DNA of 64,000 bases, from the NCBI RefSeq assembly GCF_963678635.1, contig NC_087064.1:84439847-84503846 (forward strand), in the 5' to 3' direction. The stretch comes from Symsagittifera roscoffensis (taxonomy: Eukaryota > Xenacoelomorpha > Acoela > Convolutidae). Below are positions 38,871-52,200 of this stretch, one piece after another (position 1 is the first letter of the stretch; each line of letters begins with the position of its first letter). The translations under genes and the position numbers were made by a program. Below the pieces are notes generated by a model. It saw only the letters and a program-made list of their open reading frames with translations. It was not told where the DNA came from and searched no databases.

Positions 38871-41589
38871 ATCAAGTTCGTTGACAACCTGCTATTCTCC
38901 CGTTTATCTCGCTACGATTTCACTCCTTCTTCTGTTTAAAAACAAGTTCGTTCATGACATGTTATTCTCACGCTTATCTCGCTACGATCTCACTTTTTGT
39001 TCTATTTAAATAAAATTCGTTGGCGACCTGTTATTCTCACGCTTATCTTGCTACGATCTCACTCTTTGTTCTGTTTAAATCAAGTTTGTTAGCGACCTGT
39101 TATTCTCACGCTTATCTGGATACGATCTCAGTCTTTATTCTGTTTAAAACAAGTTCGTTGAGGACCTGTTATTCTTAAGCGTATCTCGCTACGATCTCAT
39201 TCTTTGTTCTGTTTAAATCAAGTTCGTTGAAGACCTGTTATTCTCACGCTTATCTCGCTACGGTCTCACTCTTTGTTATGTTTAACTCAAGTCCGTTGAC
39301 GACCTGTTTTTCTCACGCTTGTCTCACCACAACCTCACTATTTGTTCTGGTTAAATCAAGTTCGTTGACGACCTGTTATTCGCACGCTTATCTCGCTACG
39401 ATCTCACTCTTTATTCTGTTTAAATCAAATTCGTTGACGACCTATTATTCTCACGCTTATCTCGCTACGATCTCATTCTTTGTTCTGTTTATAAACAAGT
39501 TCGTTGACGACCTGTTATTCTTACGCTTATCTCGCTACGATCTCACTCTTTGTTCTGTTTGAATCAAGTTCGTTGACGACCTGTTATTATCACGCTTATC
39601 TCGCTACGATCTCACTCTTTGTTCTGTTTATAAACAAGTTCGTTGACGACCTGTATTTCTCACTCTTATCTCGCTACGATCTCACTCTTTGTTCTGATTA
39701 AATCAAGTTCGTTGACAACCTGTTATTCTCCCGTTTATCTCGCTACGATCTCACTCCTTCTTCTGTTTAAAAACAAGTTCGTTCATGACCTGTTATTCTC
39801 ACGCTTATCTCGCTACGATCTCACTTTTTGTTCTATTTAAATAAAATTCGTTGGCGACCTGTTATTCTCACGCTTATCTGGCTACGATCTCAGTCTTTAT
39901 TCTGTTTAAAACAAGTTCGTTGAGGACCTGTTATTCTCACGCGTATCTCGCTACGATCTCATTTTTTGTTCTGTTTAAATCAAGTTCGTTGAAGACCTGT
40001 TATTCTTACGCTTATCTCGATACGGTCTCACTCTTTGTTATGTTTAACTCAAGTCCGTTGACGACCTGTTATTCTCACGCTTATCTCACCACAATCTCAC
40101 TATTTGTTCTGGTTAAATCAAGTTCGTTGACGACCTGTTATTCGCACGCTTATCTCGCTACGATCTCACTCTTTTTTCTGTTTAAATCAAATTCGTTGAC
40201 GACCTGTTATTCTCACGCTTATCTCGCTACGATCTCACTCTTTGTTCTGTTTATAAACAAGTTCATTGACGACCTGTTATTCTTACGCTTATCTCGCTAC
40301 GATCTCACTCTTTGTTCTGTTTGAATCAAGTTCGTTGACGACCTGTTATTATCACGCTTATCTCGCTACGATCTCACTCTTTGTTCTGTTTATAAACAAG
40401 TTCGTTGACGACCTGTTATTCTTACGCTTATCTCGCTACGATCTCACTCTTTGTTCTGTTTGAATCAAGTTCGTTGACAACCTGTTATTCTCCCGTTTAT
40501 CTCGCTACGATCTCACTTTTTGTTCTATTTAAATAAAATTCGTTGGCGACCTGTTATTCTTACGCTTATCTGGCTACGATCTCAGTCTTTATTCTGTTTA
40601 AAACAAGTTCGTTGAGGACCTGTTATTCTCACGCGTATCTCGCTACGATCTCATTCTTTGTTCTGTTTAAATCAAGTTCGTTGAAGACCTGTTATTCGCA
40701 CGCTTATCTCGCTACGATCTCACTCTTTATTCTGTTTAAATCAAATTCGTTGACGACCTGTTATTCTCACGCTTATCTCGCTACGATCTCACTCTTTGTT
40801 CTGTTTATAAACAAGTTCGTTGACGACCTGTTATTCTTACGCTTATCTCGCTACGATCTCACTCTTTGTTCTGTTTGAATCAAGTTCGTTGACGACCTGT
40901 TATTCTTACACTTATCTCGCTACGATCTCACTCTTTGTTCTATTTATAAACAAGTCCGTTGACGACCTGTATTTCTCACTCTTATCTCGCTACGATCTCA
41001 CTCTTTGTTCTGATTAAATCAAGTTCGTTGACAACCTGTTATTCTCCCGTTTATCTCGCTACGATCTCACTCCTTCTTCTGTTTAAAAACAAGTTCGTTC
41101 ATGACCTGTTATTCTCACGCTTATCTCGCTACGATCTCACTTTTTGTTCTATTTAAAAAAAATTCGTTGGCGACCTGTTATTCTCACGCTTATCTTGCTA
41201 CGATCTCACTCTTTGTTCTGTTTAAATCAAGTTTGTTAGCGACCTGTTATTCTCACGCTTATCTGGCTACGATCTCAGTCTTTATTCTGTTTAAAACAAG
41301 TTCGTTGAGGACCTGTTATTCTCACGCGTATCTCGCTACGATCTCATTCTTTGTTCTGTTTAAATCATGTTGGTTGAAGACCTGTTATTCTCACGCTTAT
41401 CTCGCTACGGTCTCACTCTTTGTTATGTTTAACTCAAGTCCGTTGACGACCTGTTATTCTCTCGCTTATCTCACCACAATCTCACAATTTGTTCTGGTTA
41501 AATCAAGTTCGTTGACGACCTGTTATTCGCACGCTTATCTCGCTACGATCTCACTCTTTATTCTGTTTAAATCAAGTTCGTCGACGACC

Positions 41590-44500
41590 TGTTATTCTCA
41601 CGCGTATCTCGCTACGATCTCACTTTTTGTTCTAATTAAAAACAAGTTTGTTGACGACCTGTTATTCTCACGCTTATCTCGCTACGATCTCACTCTTTGT
41701 TCTGTTTAAATCAAGTTCGTTGACGACCTGTTATTCTCACGCTTATCTCACCACAATCTCACTATTTGTTCTGTTTAAATAGAGTTCGTTGGCGACCTGT
41801 TATTCTCAAGCTTATCTTGCTACGATCTCACTCTTTGTTCTGTTTAAATCAAGTTTGTTAGCGACCTGTTATTCTCACGCTTATCTGGCTACGATCTCAC
41901 TCTTTATTCTGTTTAAAACAAGTTCGTTGAGGACCTGTTATTCTCACGCGTATCTCATTACGATCTCATTTTTTGTTCTGTTTAAATCAAGTTCGTTGAA
42001 GACCTGTTATTCTCACGCTTATCTCGCTACGGTCTCACTCTTTGTTATGTTTAACTCAAGTCCGTTGACGACCTGTTATTCTCACGCTTATCTCACCACA
42101 ATCTCACTATTTGTTCTGGTTAAATCAAGTTCGTTGACGACCTGTTATTCGCACGCTTATCTCGCTACGATCTCACTCTTTGTTGTGTTTAATTCAAGTT
42201 AGTTGACGACCTGTTTTTTTCACGCTTCTCTCGCTAGGATCTATTCTGTTTAAATCAAGTTCGTCGACGACCTGTTCTTCTCACGCGTATCTCGCTACAA
42301 TCTCACTCCTTGTTCTGTTTAAAAATAAATTTGTTCACACTTAAAAACAAATTCGCTACGATCTCACTTTTTGTTCTAATTAAAAACAAGTTTGTTGACG
42401 AACTGTTATTCTCACGCTTATCTCGCTACGATCTCACTCTTTGTTCTGTTTAAATCAAGTTCGTTGAAGACCTGTTATTCGCACGCTTATCTCGCTACGA
42501 TCTCACTCTTTATTCTGTTTAAATCAAATTCGTTGACGACCTGTTATTCTCACGCTTATCTCGCTACGATCTCACTCTTTGTTCTGTTTATAAACAAGTT
42601 CGTTGACGACCTGTTATTCTTACGCTTATCTCGCTACGATCTCACTCTTTGTTCTGTTTGAATCAAGTTCGTTGACGACCTGTTATTCTTACACTTATCT
42701 CGCTACGATCTCACTCTTTGTTCTGTTTATAAACAAGTCCGTTGACGACCTGTATTTCTCACTCTTATCTCGCTACGATCTCACTCTTTGTTCTGATTAA
42801 ATCAAGTTCGTTGACAACCTGTTATTCTCCCGTTTATCTCGCTACGATGTCACTCCTTCTTCTGTTTGAAAACAAGTTCGTTCATGACCTGTTATTCTCA
42901 CGCTTATCTCGCTACGATCTCACTTTTTGTTCTATTTAAAAAAAATTCGTTGGCGACCTGTTATTCTCACGCTTATCTTGCTACGATCTCACTCTTTGTT
43001 CTGTTTAAATCAAGTTTGTTAGCGACCTGTTATTCTCACGCTTATCTGGCTACGATCTCAGTCTTTATTCTGTTTAAAACAAGTTCGTTGAGGACATGTT
43101 ATTCTCACGCGTATCTCGCTACGATCTCATTCTTTGTTCTGTTTAAATCATGTTGGTTGAAGACCTGTTATTCTCACGCTTATCTCGCTACGGTCTCACT
43201 CTTTGTTATGTTTAACTCAAGTCCGTTGACGACCTGTTATTCTCACGCTTATCTCACCACAATCTCACTATTTGTTCTGGTTAAATCAAGTTCGTTGACG
43301 ACCTGTTATTCGCACGCTTATCTCGCTACGATCTCACTCTTTATTCTGTTTAAATCAAGTTCGTCGACGACCTGTTATTCTCACGCTTATCTCACCACAA
43401 TCTCACTATTTGTTCTGTTTAAATAGAGTTCGTTGGCGACCTGTTATTCTCAAGCTTATCTTGCTACGATCTCACTCTTTGTTCTGTTTAAATCAAGTTT
43501 GTTAGCGACCTGTTATTCTCACGCTTATCTGGCTACGATCTCACTCTTTATTCTGTTTAAAACAAGTTCGTTGAGGACCTGTTATTCTCACGCGTATCTC
43601 ATTACGATCTCATTTTTTGTTCTGTTTAAATCAAGTTCGTTGAAGACCTGTTATTCTCACGCTTATCTCGCTACGGTCTCACTCTTTGTTATGTTTAACT
43701 CAAGTCCGTTGACGACCTGTTATTCTCACGCGTATCTCGCTACGATCTCACTTTTTGTTCTAATTAAAAACAAGTTTGTTGACGACCTGTTATTCTCACG
43801 CTTATCTCGCTACGATCTCACTCTTTGTTCTGTTTAAATCAAGTTCGTTGACGACCTGTTATTCTCACGCTTATCTCACCACAATCTCACTATTTGTTCT
43901 GTTTAAATAGAGTTCGTTGGCGACCTGTTATTCTCAAGCTTATCTTGCTACGATCTCACTCTTTGTTCTGTTTAAATCAAGTTTGTTAGCGACCTGTTAT
44001 TCTCACGCTTATCTGGCTACGATCTCACTCTTTATTCTGTTTAAAACAAGTTCGTTGAGGACCTGTTATTCTTACGCGTATCTCATTACGATCTCATTTT
44101 TTGTTCTGTTTAAATCAAGTTCGTTGAAGACCTGTTATTCTCACGCTTATCTCGCTACGGTCTCACTCTTTGTTATGTTTAACTCAAGTCCGTTGACGAC
44201 CTGTTATTCTCACGCTTATCTCACCACAATCTCACTATTTGTTCTGGTTAAATCAAGTTCGTTGACGACCTGTTATTCGCACGCTTATCTCGCTACGATC
44301 TCACTCTTTGTTGTGTTTAATTCAAGTTAGTTGACGACCTGTTTTTTTCACGCTTCTCTCGCTAGGATCTATTCTGTTTAAATCAAGTTCGTCGACGACC
44401 TGTTCTTCTCACGCGTATCTCGCTACAATCTCACTCCTTGTTCTGTTTAAAAATAAATTTGTTCACACTTAAAAACAAATTCGCTACGATCTCACTTTTT

Positions 44501-44593
44501 GTTCTAATTAAAAACAAGTTTGTTGACGAACTGTTATTCTCACGCTTATCTCGCTACGATCTCACTCTTTGTTCTGTTTAAATCAAGTTCGTT
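41590..44593 (+). repeat. ~875-bp block copied at 2128-bp offset, with a partial third copy
   Basis: About 41590-42465 matches 43718-44593. The landmark AAATAGAGTTCGTTGGCGAC has its AGAGTT at 41781, 43425 and 43909, with offsets of 1644 and 484 bp, so part of the block is present three times. All copies carry CTTATCTCACCACAATC, CTCAAGCTTATCTTGC, TTATCTGGCTACG, CACGCGTATCTCATTACG, CTACGGTCTC and TTTAACTCAAGTCCG in the same order. The long block also contains the rearranged segment at 42201-42370 and its copy near 44329-44498. Confidence 0.85.
42201..42370 (+). repeat. Rearranged satellite B units, duplicated at 44329-44498
   Basis: Normal phasing breaks here. CACGCTTCTCTCGCTAGGAT goes straight to CTATTCTG, losing part of the CTCACTCTTTGTTCTG word. 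Further on, TTTGTTCACACTTAAAAACA leads into AATTCGCTACGATCTC with no GACCTG box or CTCACGC word. The same breakpoints recur at 44329-44498, so the rearrangement preceded the 2128-bp duplication. It is the most irregular spot inside satellite B, but everything in it can still be read as satellite fragments. Confidence 0.8.
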
Positions 44594-46621
44594 GACGACC
44601 TGTTATTCTCACGCTTATCTTGCTACGATCTCACTCTTTGATCTGTTTAAAACAAATTCGTTCACGACTTGTTATTTTTACGCTTATCTCGCTACGATCT
44701 CACTCTTTGTTCTGATTAAATCAAGTTCGCTGACGACCTGATCTCACTCCTTGTTCTGTTTAAAAACAAGTTCGTTCACGACCTGTTATTCTCACGCTTA
44801 TCTCGCTACGATCTCACTCTTTGTTCTGTTTAAATCAAGTTTGTTTGCGACCTGTTATTCTCATGCTTATCTCGATACGATCTCACTCTTTGTTCTGATT
44901 AAGTCAAGTTCGCTGACGACCTGATCTCACTCCTTGTTCTGTTTAAAAACAAGTTCGTTCACGACCTGTTATTCTCACGCTTATCTCGCTACGATCTCAC
45001 TCTTTGTTCTGTTTAAATCAAACTTGTTTGCGACCTGTTATTCTCACGCTTATCTCGCTACGATCTCACTCTTTGTTCTGTTTAAATCAAGTTTGTTGCC
45101 TACCTGTTTTTCTCACGCTTATCTCGCTACGATCTCACTCCTTGTTCTGTTTAAAAACAAGTGGTTCTCGACCTGATATTCTCACGCTCATCTCGCTATG
45201 ATCTCACTCTTTGTTCTGTTTAAATCAAGTTCGTTGGCGACCTATTATTCTTACGCTTATCTTGCTAAGATCTCACTCTTTGTTCTGTTTAATTCAATAT
45301 TGTTGACGACCTGTTATTCTCTCGCTTATCTCGCTACGATCTCACTGTTTATTCTGTTTAAATCAAGTTTGTTGAGGACCTGTTATTCTCACGCTTATCT
45401 CGCTACGATCTCACTCTTTGTTCTGTTTAAATCAAGTTCGTTGACGACCTGTTATTCTCAAACTTATCTCGCTACGATCTCACTCATTGTTCTGTTTAAA
45501 TCAAGTTCGTTGACGACCTGTTATTATCACGCTTATCTCGCTACGATCTCACTCTTTGTTCTGTTTATAAACAAGTTCGTTGACGACCTGTTATTCTAAC
45601 GCTTATCTCGCTATGATCTCACTCTTTGTTCTGTTTAAATCAAGTTCGTTGACGACCTGTTATTCTCACGCTTATCTCGCTATGATCTCACTCTTTGTTT
45701 TTTTAAAATCAAGTTCGTTGACGACCTGTAATTCTCACGCTTATCTCGCTACGATCTCACTCTTTGTTCTGTTTAAATCAAGTTCGTTGACGACCTGTTA
45801 TTCTCACGCTTATCTCGCTACGATTTTACACTTTGTTCTGTTTAAATCAAGTTCGTTGACGACCTGTTATTCTCACGCTTATCTCGCTACGATCTCACTC
45901 TTTGTTCTGTTTGAATCAAGTTCGTTGATGACCTGTTATTATAACGCTTATCTCGCTACGATCTCACTCTTTGTTCTGTTTAAATCAAGTTTGTTGACGA
46001 CCTGTTTTTCTCACGCTTATCTTGTTAGGATCTCACTCTTTGTTCTGTTTAAATCAAGTTCGTTGACGACCTGTATTTCTCACGCTTATCTCGCTACGAT
46101 CTCACTCTTTGTTCTGATTAAATCAAGTTCGTTGACAACCTGTTATTCTCACGCTTATCTCGCTACGATCTCACTCCTTCTTCTGTTTAAAAACAAGTTC
46201 GTTCACGACCTGTTATTCTCACGCTTATCTCGCTACGATCTCACTTTTTGTTCTGTTTAAATCAAGTTCATTCACGACCTGTTATTCTCACGCTTATCTC
46301 GCTATGATTTCATTTTTTGTTCTGTTTAAATCAAGTTCGTTGGCGACCTGTTATTCTCACGCTTATCTCGCTACGATCTCACTCTATATTCTGTTTAAAT
46401 CAAGTTCGTTGAGGACCTGTTATTCTCACGCTTATCTCGCTACGATCTGACTCCTTCTTCTGTTTAAAAACAAGTTCGTTCACGACCTGTTATTCTCACG
46501 CTTATCTCGCTACGATTTCACTTTTTGTTCTGTTTAAATCAAGTTCGTTGGCGACCTGTTATTCTCACGCTTATCTCGCTACGATCTCACTCTTTATCCT
46601 GTTTAAATCAAGTTCCTTGAG

Positions 46622-49262
46622 GACCTGTTATTCTCACGCTTATCTCGTTACGATCTCACTCTTCGTTCTGTTTAAATCAAGTTCGTTGAAGACCTGTTAT
46701 TCTCACGCTTATCTCGCTTCGATCTCACTCTTTGTTATGTTTAACTCAAGTCCGTTGACGAATTGTTATTCTCACGCTTATCTCGCTACGATCTCATTCT
46801 TTGTTCTGTTTAAATCAAGTTCATTGACGACCTGTTATTGTCACGCTTATCTCGCTACGATCTCACACTTTGTTCTGTTTCAATCAAGTTCGTTGACGAC
46901 CTGTTATTCGCACGCTTATCTCGCTACGATCTCACTCTTTGTTCTGTTTAAATCAAATTCGTTGACGACCTGTTTTCTTTCACGCTTATCTCGCTACGAT
47001 CTCACTCTTTGTTCTGTTTAAATCAAGTTCGTTGACGACCTGTTATGCTCACGCTTATCTCGCTACGATCTCATTTTTTGTTCTAATTAAAAACAAGTTT
47101 GTTGACGACCTGTTATTCTCACGCTTATCTCGCTACGATCTCACTCTTTGTTCTGTTCAAATCAAGTTCGTTGACGACCTGTTATTCTCACGCTTATCTC
47201 GCTACGATCTCACTCTTTGTTCTGTTTAAAAACAAGTTCGTTCACGACCTGTTATTTTCACGCTTATCTCGCTACGATCTAACTCTTTGTTCTGTTTAAA
47301 TCAAGTTCATTGACGACCTGTTATTCTCACGCTTATCTCGCTACGATCTCACTCTTTGTTCTGTTTAAATCAAGTTCGTTGACGACCTGTTTTTTTAAGG
47401 CTTATCTCGCTACGATCTCACTCTTTGTTCTGTTTAAATCAAGTTCATTGACGACCTGTTATTCTCACGCTTATCTCGCTACGATCTCACTCTTTGTTCT
47501 GTTGAAATCAAGTTCGTTGACGACCTGTGATTCGCACGCTTATCTCGCTACGATCTCACTCTTTGTTCTGTTTAAATCAAATTCGTTGACGACCTGTTTT
47601 TTTTTCACGCTTATCACGCTACGATCTCACTCTCTGTTCTGTTTAAATCAAGTTCGTTGACGACCTGTTATTCTCATGCTTATCTCGCTACGAACTCACT
47701 TTTTGTTCTAATTAAAAACAAGTTTGTTGACGACCTGTTATTCTCACGCTTATCTCGCTACGATCTCATTCTTTGTTCTGTTCAAATCAAGTTCGTTGAC
47801 GACCTGATTTTCTCACGCTTATCTCGCTACGATCTCACTCTTTGATCTGTTTAAATCAAGTTCGTTGACGACCTGTTTTTTTTCACGCTTATCACGCTAC
47901 GATCTCACTCTCTGTTCTGTTTAAATCAAGTTCGTTGACGACCTGTTATTCTCATGCTTATCTCGCTACGAACTCACTTTTTGTTCTAATTAAAAACAAG
48001 TTTGTTGACGACCTGTTATTCTCACGCTTATCTCGTTACGATCTCACTCTTCGTTCTGTTTAAATCAAGTTCGTTGAAGACCTGTTATTCTCACGCTTAT
48101 CTCGCTTCGATCTCACTCTTTGTTATGTTTAACTCAAATCCGTTGACCAAATGTTATTCTCACGCTTATCTCGCTACGATCTCATTCTTTGTTCTGTTTA
48201 AATCAAGTTCATTGACGACCTGTTATTGTCACGCTTATCTCGCTACGATCTCACACTTTGTTCTGTTTCAATCAAGTTCGTTGACGACCTGTTATTCGCA
48301 CGCTTATCTCGCTACGATCTCACTCTTTGTTCTGTTTAAATCAAATTCGTTGACGACCTGTTTTCTTTCACGCTTATCTCGCTACGATCTCACTCTTTGT
48401 TCTGTTTAAATCAAGTTCGTTGACGACCTGTTATTCTCACGCTTATCTCGCTACGATCTCATTTTTTGTTCTAATTAAAAACAAGTTTGTTGACGACCTG
48501 TTATTCTCACGCTTATCTCGCTACGATCTCACTCTTTGTTCTGTTCAAATCAAGTTCGTTGACGACCTGTTATTCTCACGCTTATCTCGCTACGATCTCA
48601 CTCTTTGTTCTGTTTAAAAACAAGTTCGTTCACGACCTGTTATTTTCACGCTTATCTCGCTACGATCTAACTCTTTGTTCTGTTTAAATCAAGTTCAATG
48701 ACGACCTGTTATTCTCACGCTTATCTCGCTACGATCTCACTCTTTGTTCTGTTTAAATCAAGTTCGTTGACGACCTGTTTTTTTAAGGCTTATCTCGCTA
48801 CGATCTCACTCTTTGTTCTGTTTAAATCAAGTTCATTGACGACCTGTTATTCTCACGCTTATCTCGCTACGATCTCACTCTTTGTTCTGTTGAAATCAAG
48901 TTCGTTGACGACCTGTGATTCGCACGCTTATCTCGCTACGATCTCACTCTTTGTTCTGTTTAAATCAAATTCGTTGACGACCTGTTTTTTTTTCACGCTT
49001 ATCACGCTACGATCTCACTCTCTGTTCTGTTTAAATCAAGTTCGTTGACGACCTGTTATTCTCATGCTTATCTCGCTACGAACTCACTTTTTGTTCTAAT
49101 TAAAAACAAGTTTGTTGACGACCTGTTATTCTCACGCTTATCTCGCTACGATCTCATTCTTTGTTCTGTTCAAATCAAGTTCGTTGACGACCTGATATTC
49201 TCACGCTTATCTCGCTACGATCTCACTCTTTGATCTGTTTAAATCAAGTTCGTTGACGACCT
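46622..49262 (+). repeat. 1388-bp-offset tandem duplication in satellite B
   Basis: 46622-47874 and 48010-49262 match at an offset of 1388 bp (20 units plus 8 bases). Both begin with GACCTGTTATTCTC and TCGTTACGATCTCACTCTTC, and both include TCGCTTCGATCTC, AATTAAAAACAAGTTTG, GATCTAACTCTTTG, the TTTTTTTAAGGCTTATC unit, CCTGTGATTCGCACGC and a T-tract unit with TTATCACGCTACG. The copies part company after the GATCTGTTTAAATC unit. The first copy is followed by a T-tract unit and the second by a normal unit. Confidence 0.9.
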
Positions 49263-52200
49263 GTTATTCTCACGCTTATCTCGCTACGATCTCACTCCTT
49301 GTTCTGTTTAAAAACAAATTCGTTCACGACCTGTTATTCTCACGCTTATCTCGCTACGATCTCACTCTTTGTTCTGTTTAAATCAAGTTCATTGACGACC
49401 TGTTTTTCCCACGCTTATCTCGCTACGATCTCACTCTTTGTTCTGTTTAAAACAAGTTCGTTGACGACCTGTTATTCGCACGCTTATCTCGCTACGATCT
49501 CACTCTTTGTTCTGTTTAAATCAAATTCGGTGACGACCTGTTTTCTTTCACGCTTATCTCGCTACGATCTCACTCTTTGTTCTGTTTAAATCAAGTTCGT
49601 TGACGACCTGTTATTCTCACGCTTATCTCGCTACGATCTCATTTTTTGTTCTAATTAAAAACAAGTTTGTTGACGACCTGTTATTCTCACGCTTATCTCG
49701 CTATGATCTCACTCTTTGTTCTGTTCAAATCAAGTTCGTTGACGACCTGTTATTCTCACGCTTATCTCGCTACGATCTCAATCTTTGATCTGTTTAAATC
49801 AAGTTCGTTGACGGCCTGTTATTCTCACGCTTATCTCGCTACGATCTCACTCTTTGTTCTGTTTAAAACAAGTTCGTTGACGACCTGTTATTCGCACGCT
49901 TATCTCGCTACGATCTCACTCTTTGTTCTGTTTAAATCAAGTTCGTTGGCCACCTGTTTTTTTTTTCACGCTTATCTCGTTACGATCTCACTCTTTGTTC
50001 TGTTTAAATCAACTTCGTTGACGACCTGTTATTCTTACGCTTATCTCGCTACGATCACACTTTTTGTTCTAATTAAAAACAAGTTCGGTGACGACCTGTT
50101 ATTCGCACGCTTATCTCGCTACGATCTCACTCTTTGTTCTGTTTAAATCAAGTTCGTTGGCCACCTGTTTTTTTTTCACGCTTATCTCGTTACGATCTCA
50201 CTCTTTGTTCTGTTTAAAACAAGTTCGGTGACGACCTGTTATTCGCACGCTTATCTCGCTACGATCTCACTCTTTGTTCTGTTTAAATCAAGTTCGTTGA
50301 CCACCTGTTTTTTTTTCACGCTTATCTCGTTACGATCTCACTCTTTGTTCTGTTTAAATCAACTTCGTTGACGACCTGTTATTCTCACGCTTATCTCGCT
50401 ACGATCTCACTCTTTGTTCTGTTCAAATCAAGTTCGTTGGCGACCTGTTATTCTCACGCTTATCTCACTACGATCTCACTCTTTGATCTGTTTAAATCAA
50501 GTTCGTTGACGACCTGTTATTCTCACGCTTATCTCGCTACGATCTCACTCCTTGTTCTGTTTAAAAACAAGTTCGTTCACGACTTGTTATTCTCACGCTT
50601 ATCTCGCTACGATCTCACTCGTTGTTCTGATTAAATCAAGTTCGTTGACGACCTGATCTCACTCCTTGTTCTGTATAAAACCAAATTCGCTCACGACCTG
50701 TTAATCTCACGCTTATCTCGCTACGATCTCACTCTTTGTTCTGTTTAAATCAAGTTCGTTGGTGACCTGTTATTCTCACGCTTATCTTGCTACGATCTCA
50801 CTCTTTGTTCTCTTTAAATCAAGTTTGTTAGCGACCTGTTATTCTCACGCTTATCTCGCTACGATCTCACTCTTTGTTCTGTTTAAATCAAGTTCGTTGA
50901 CGACCTGTTATTCTCACGCTTATCTCGCTACGATCTCACTCTTTGTTCTGTTGAAATCAAGTTCGTTGACGACCTGTGATTCGCACGCTTATCTCGCTAC
51001 GATCTCACTCTTTGTTCTGTTTAAATCAAGTTCATTGACGACCTGTTATTCTCACGCTTATCTCGCTACGATCTCACTCTTTGTTCTGTTTAAATCAAGT
51101 TCGTTGACGACCTGTTATTCTCACGCTTATCTCGCTACGATCTCACTCCTTGTTCTGTTTAAAAACAAGTTCGTTCACGACTTGATATTCTCACGCTTAT
51201 CTCGCTACGATCTCACTCGTTGTTCTGATTAAATCAAGTTCGTTGACGACCTGATCTCACTCCTTGTTCTGTTTAAAACCAAATTCGCTCACGACCTGTT
51301 AATCTCAAGCTTATCTCGCTACGATCTCACTCTTTGTTCTGTTTAAATCAAGTTCGTTGGCGACCTGTTATTCTCACGCTTATCTTGCTACGATCTCACT
51401 CTTTGTTCTGTTTAACTCAAGTTTGTTAGCGACCTGTTATTCTCACGCTTATCTGGCTACGATCTCACTCTTTATTCTGTTTAAAACAAGTTCGTTGAGG
51501 ACCTGTTATTCTCACGCGAATCTCACTACGATCTCATTCTTTGTTCTGTTTAAGTCAAGTTCGTTGAAGACCTGTTATTCTCACGCTTATCTCGCTTCGA
51601 TCTCACTCTCTGTTCTGTTTAAATCAAGTTCGTTGACGACCTGTTATTCTCACGCTTATCTCATTACGATCTCACTTTTTGTTCTAATTAAAAACAAGTT
51701 TGTTGACGACCTGTTATTCTCACGCTTATCTCGCTACGATCTCACTCTTTGTTATGTTCAAATCAAGTTCGTTGACGACCTGATATTCTCACGCTTATCT
51801 CGCTACGATATCACTCTTTGATCTGTTTAAATCAAGTTCGTTGACGACCTGTTATTCTCACGCTTATCTCGCTACGATCTCACTCCTTGTTCTGTTTAAA
51901 AACAAATTCGTTCACGACCTGTTATTCTCACGTTTATCTCGCTACGATCTCACTCTTTGTTCTGTTTAAATAAAGTTCATTGACGACCTGTTTTTCTCAC
52001 GCTTATCTCGCTACGATCTCACTCTTTGTTCTGTTTAAAACAAGTTCGGTGACGACCTGTTATTCGCACGCTTATCTCGCTACGATCTCACTCTTTGTTC
52101 TGTTTAAATCAAGTTCGTTGGCGACCTGTTATTCTCACGCTTATCTTGCTACGATCTCCCTCTTTGTTCTGTTTAAATCAAGTTTGTTAGCGACCTGTTA

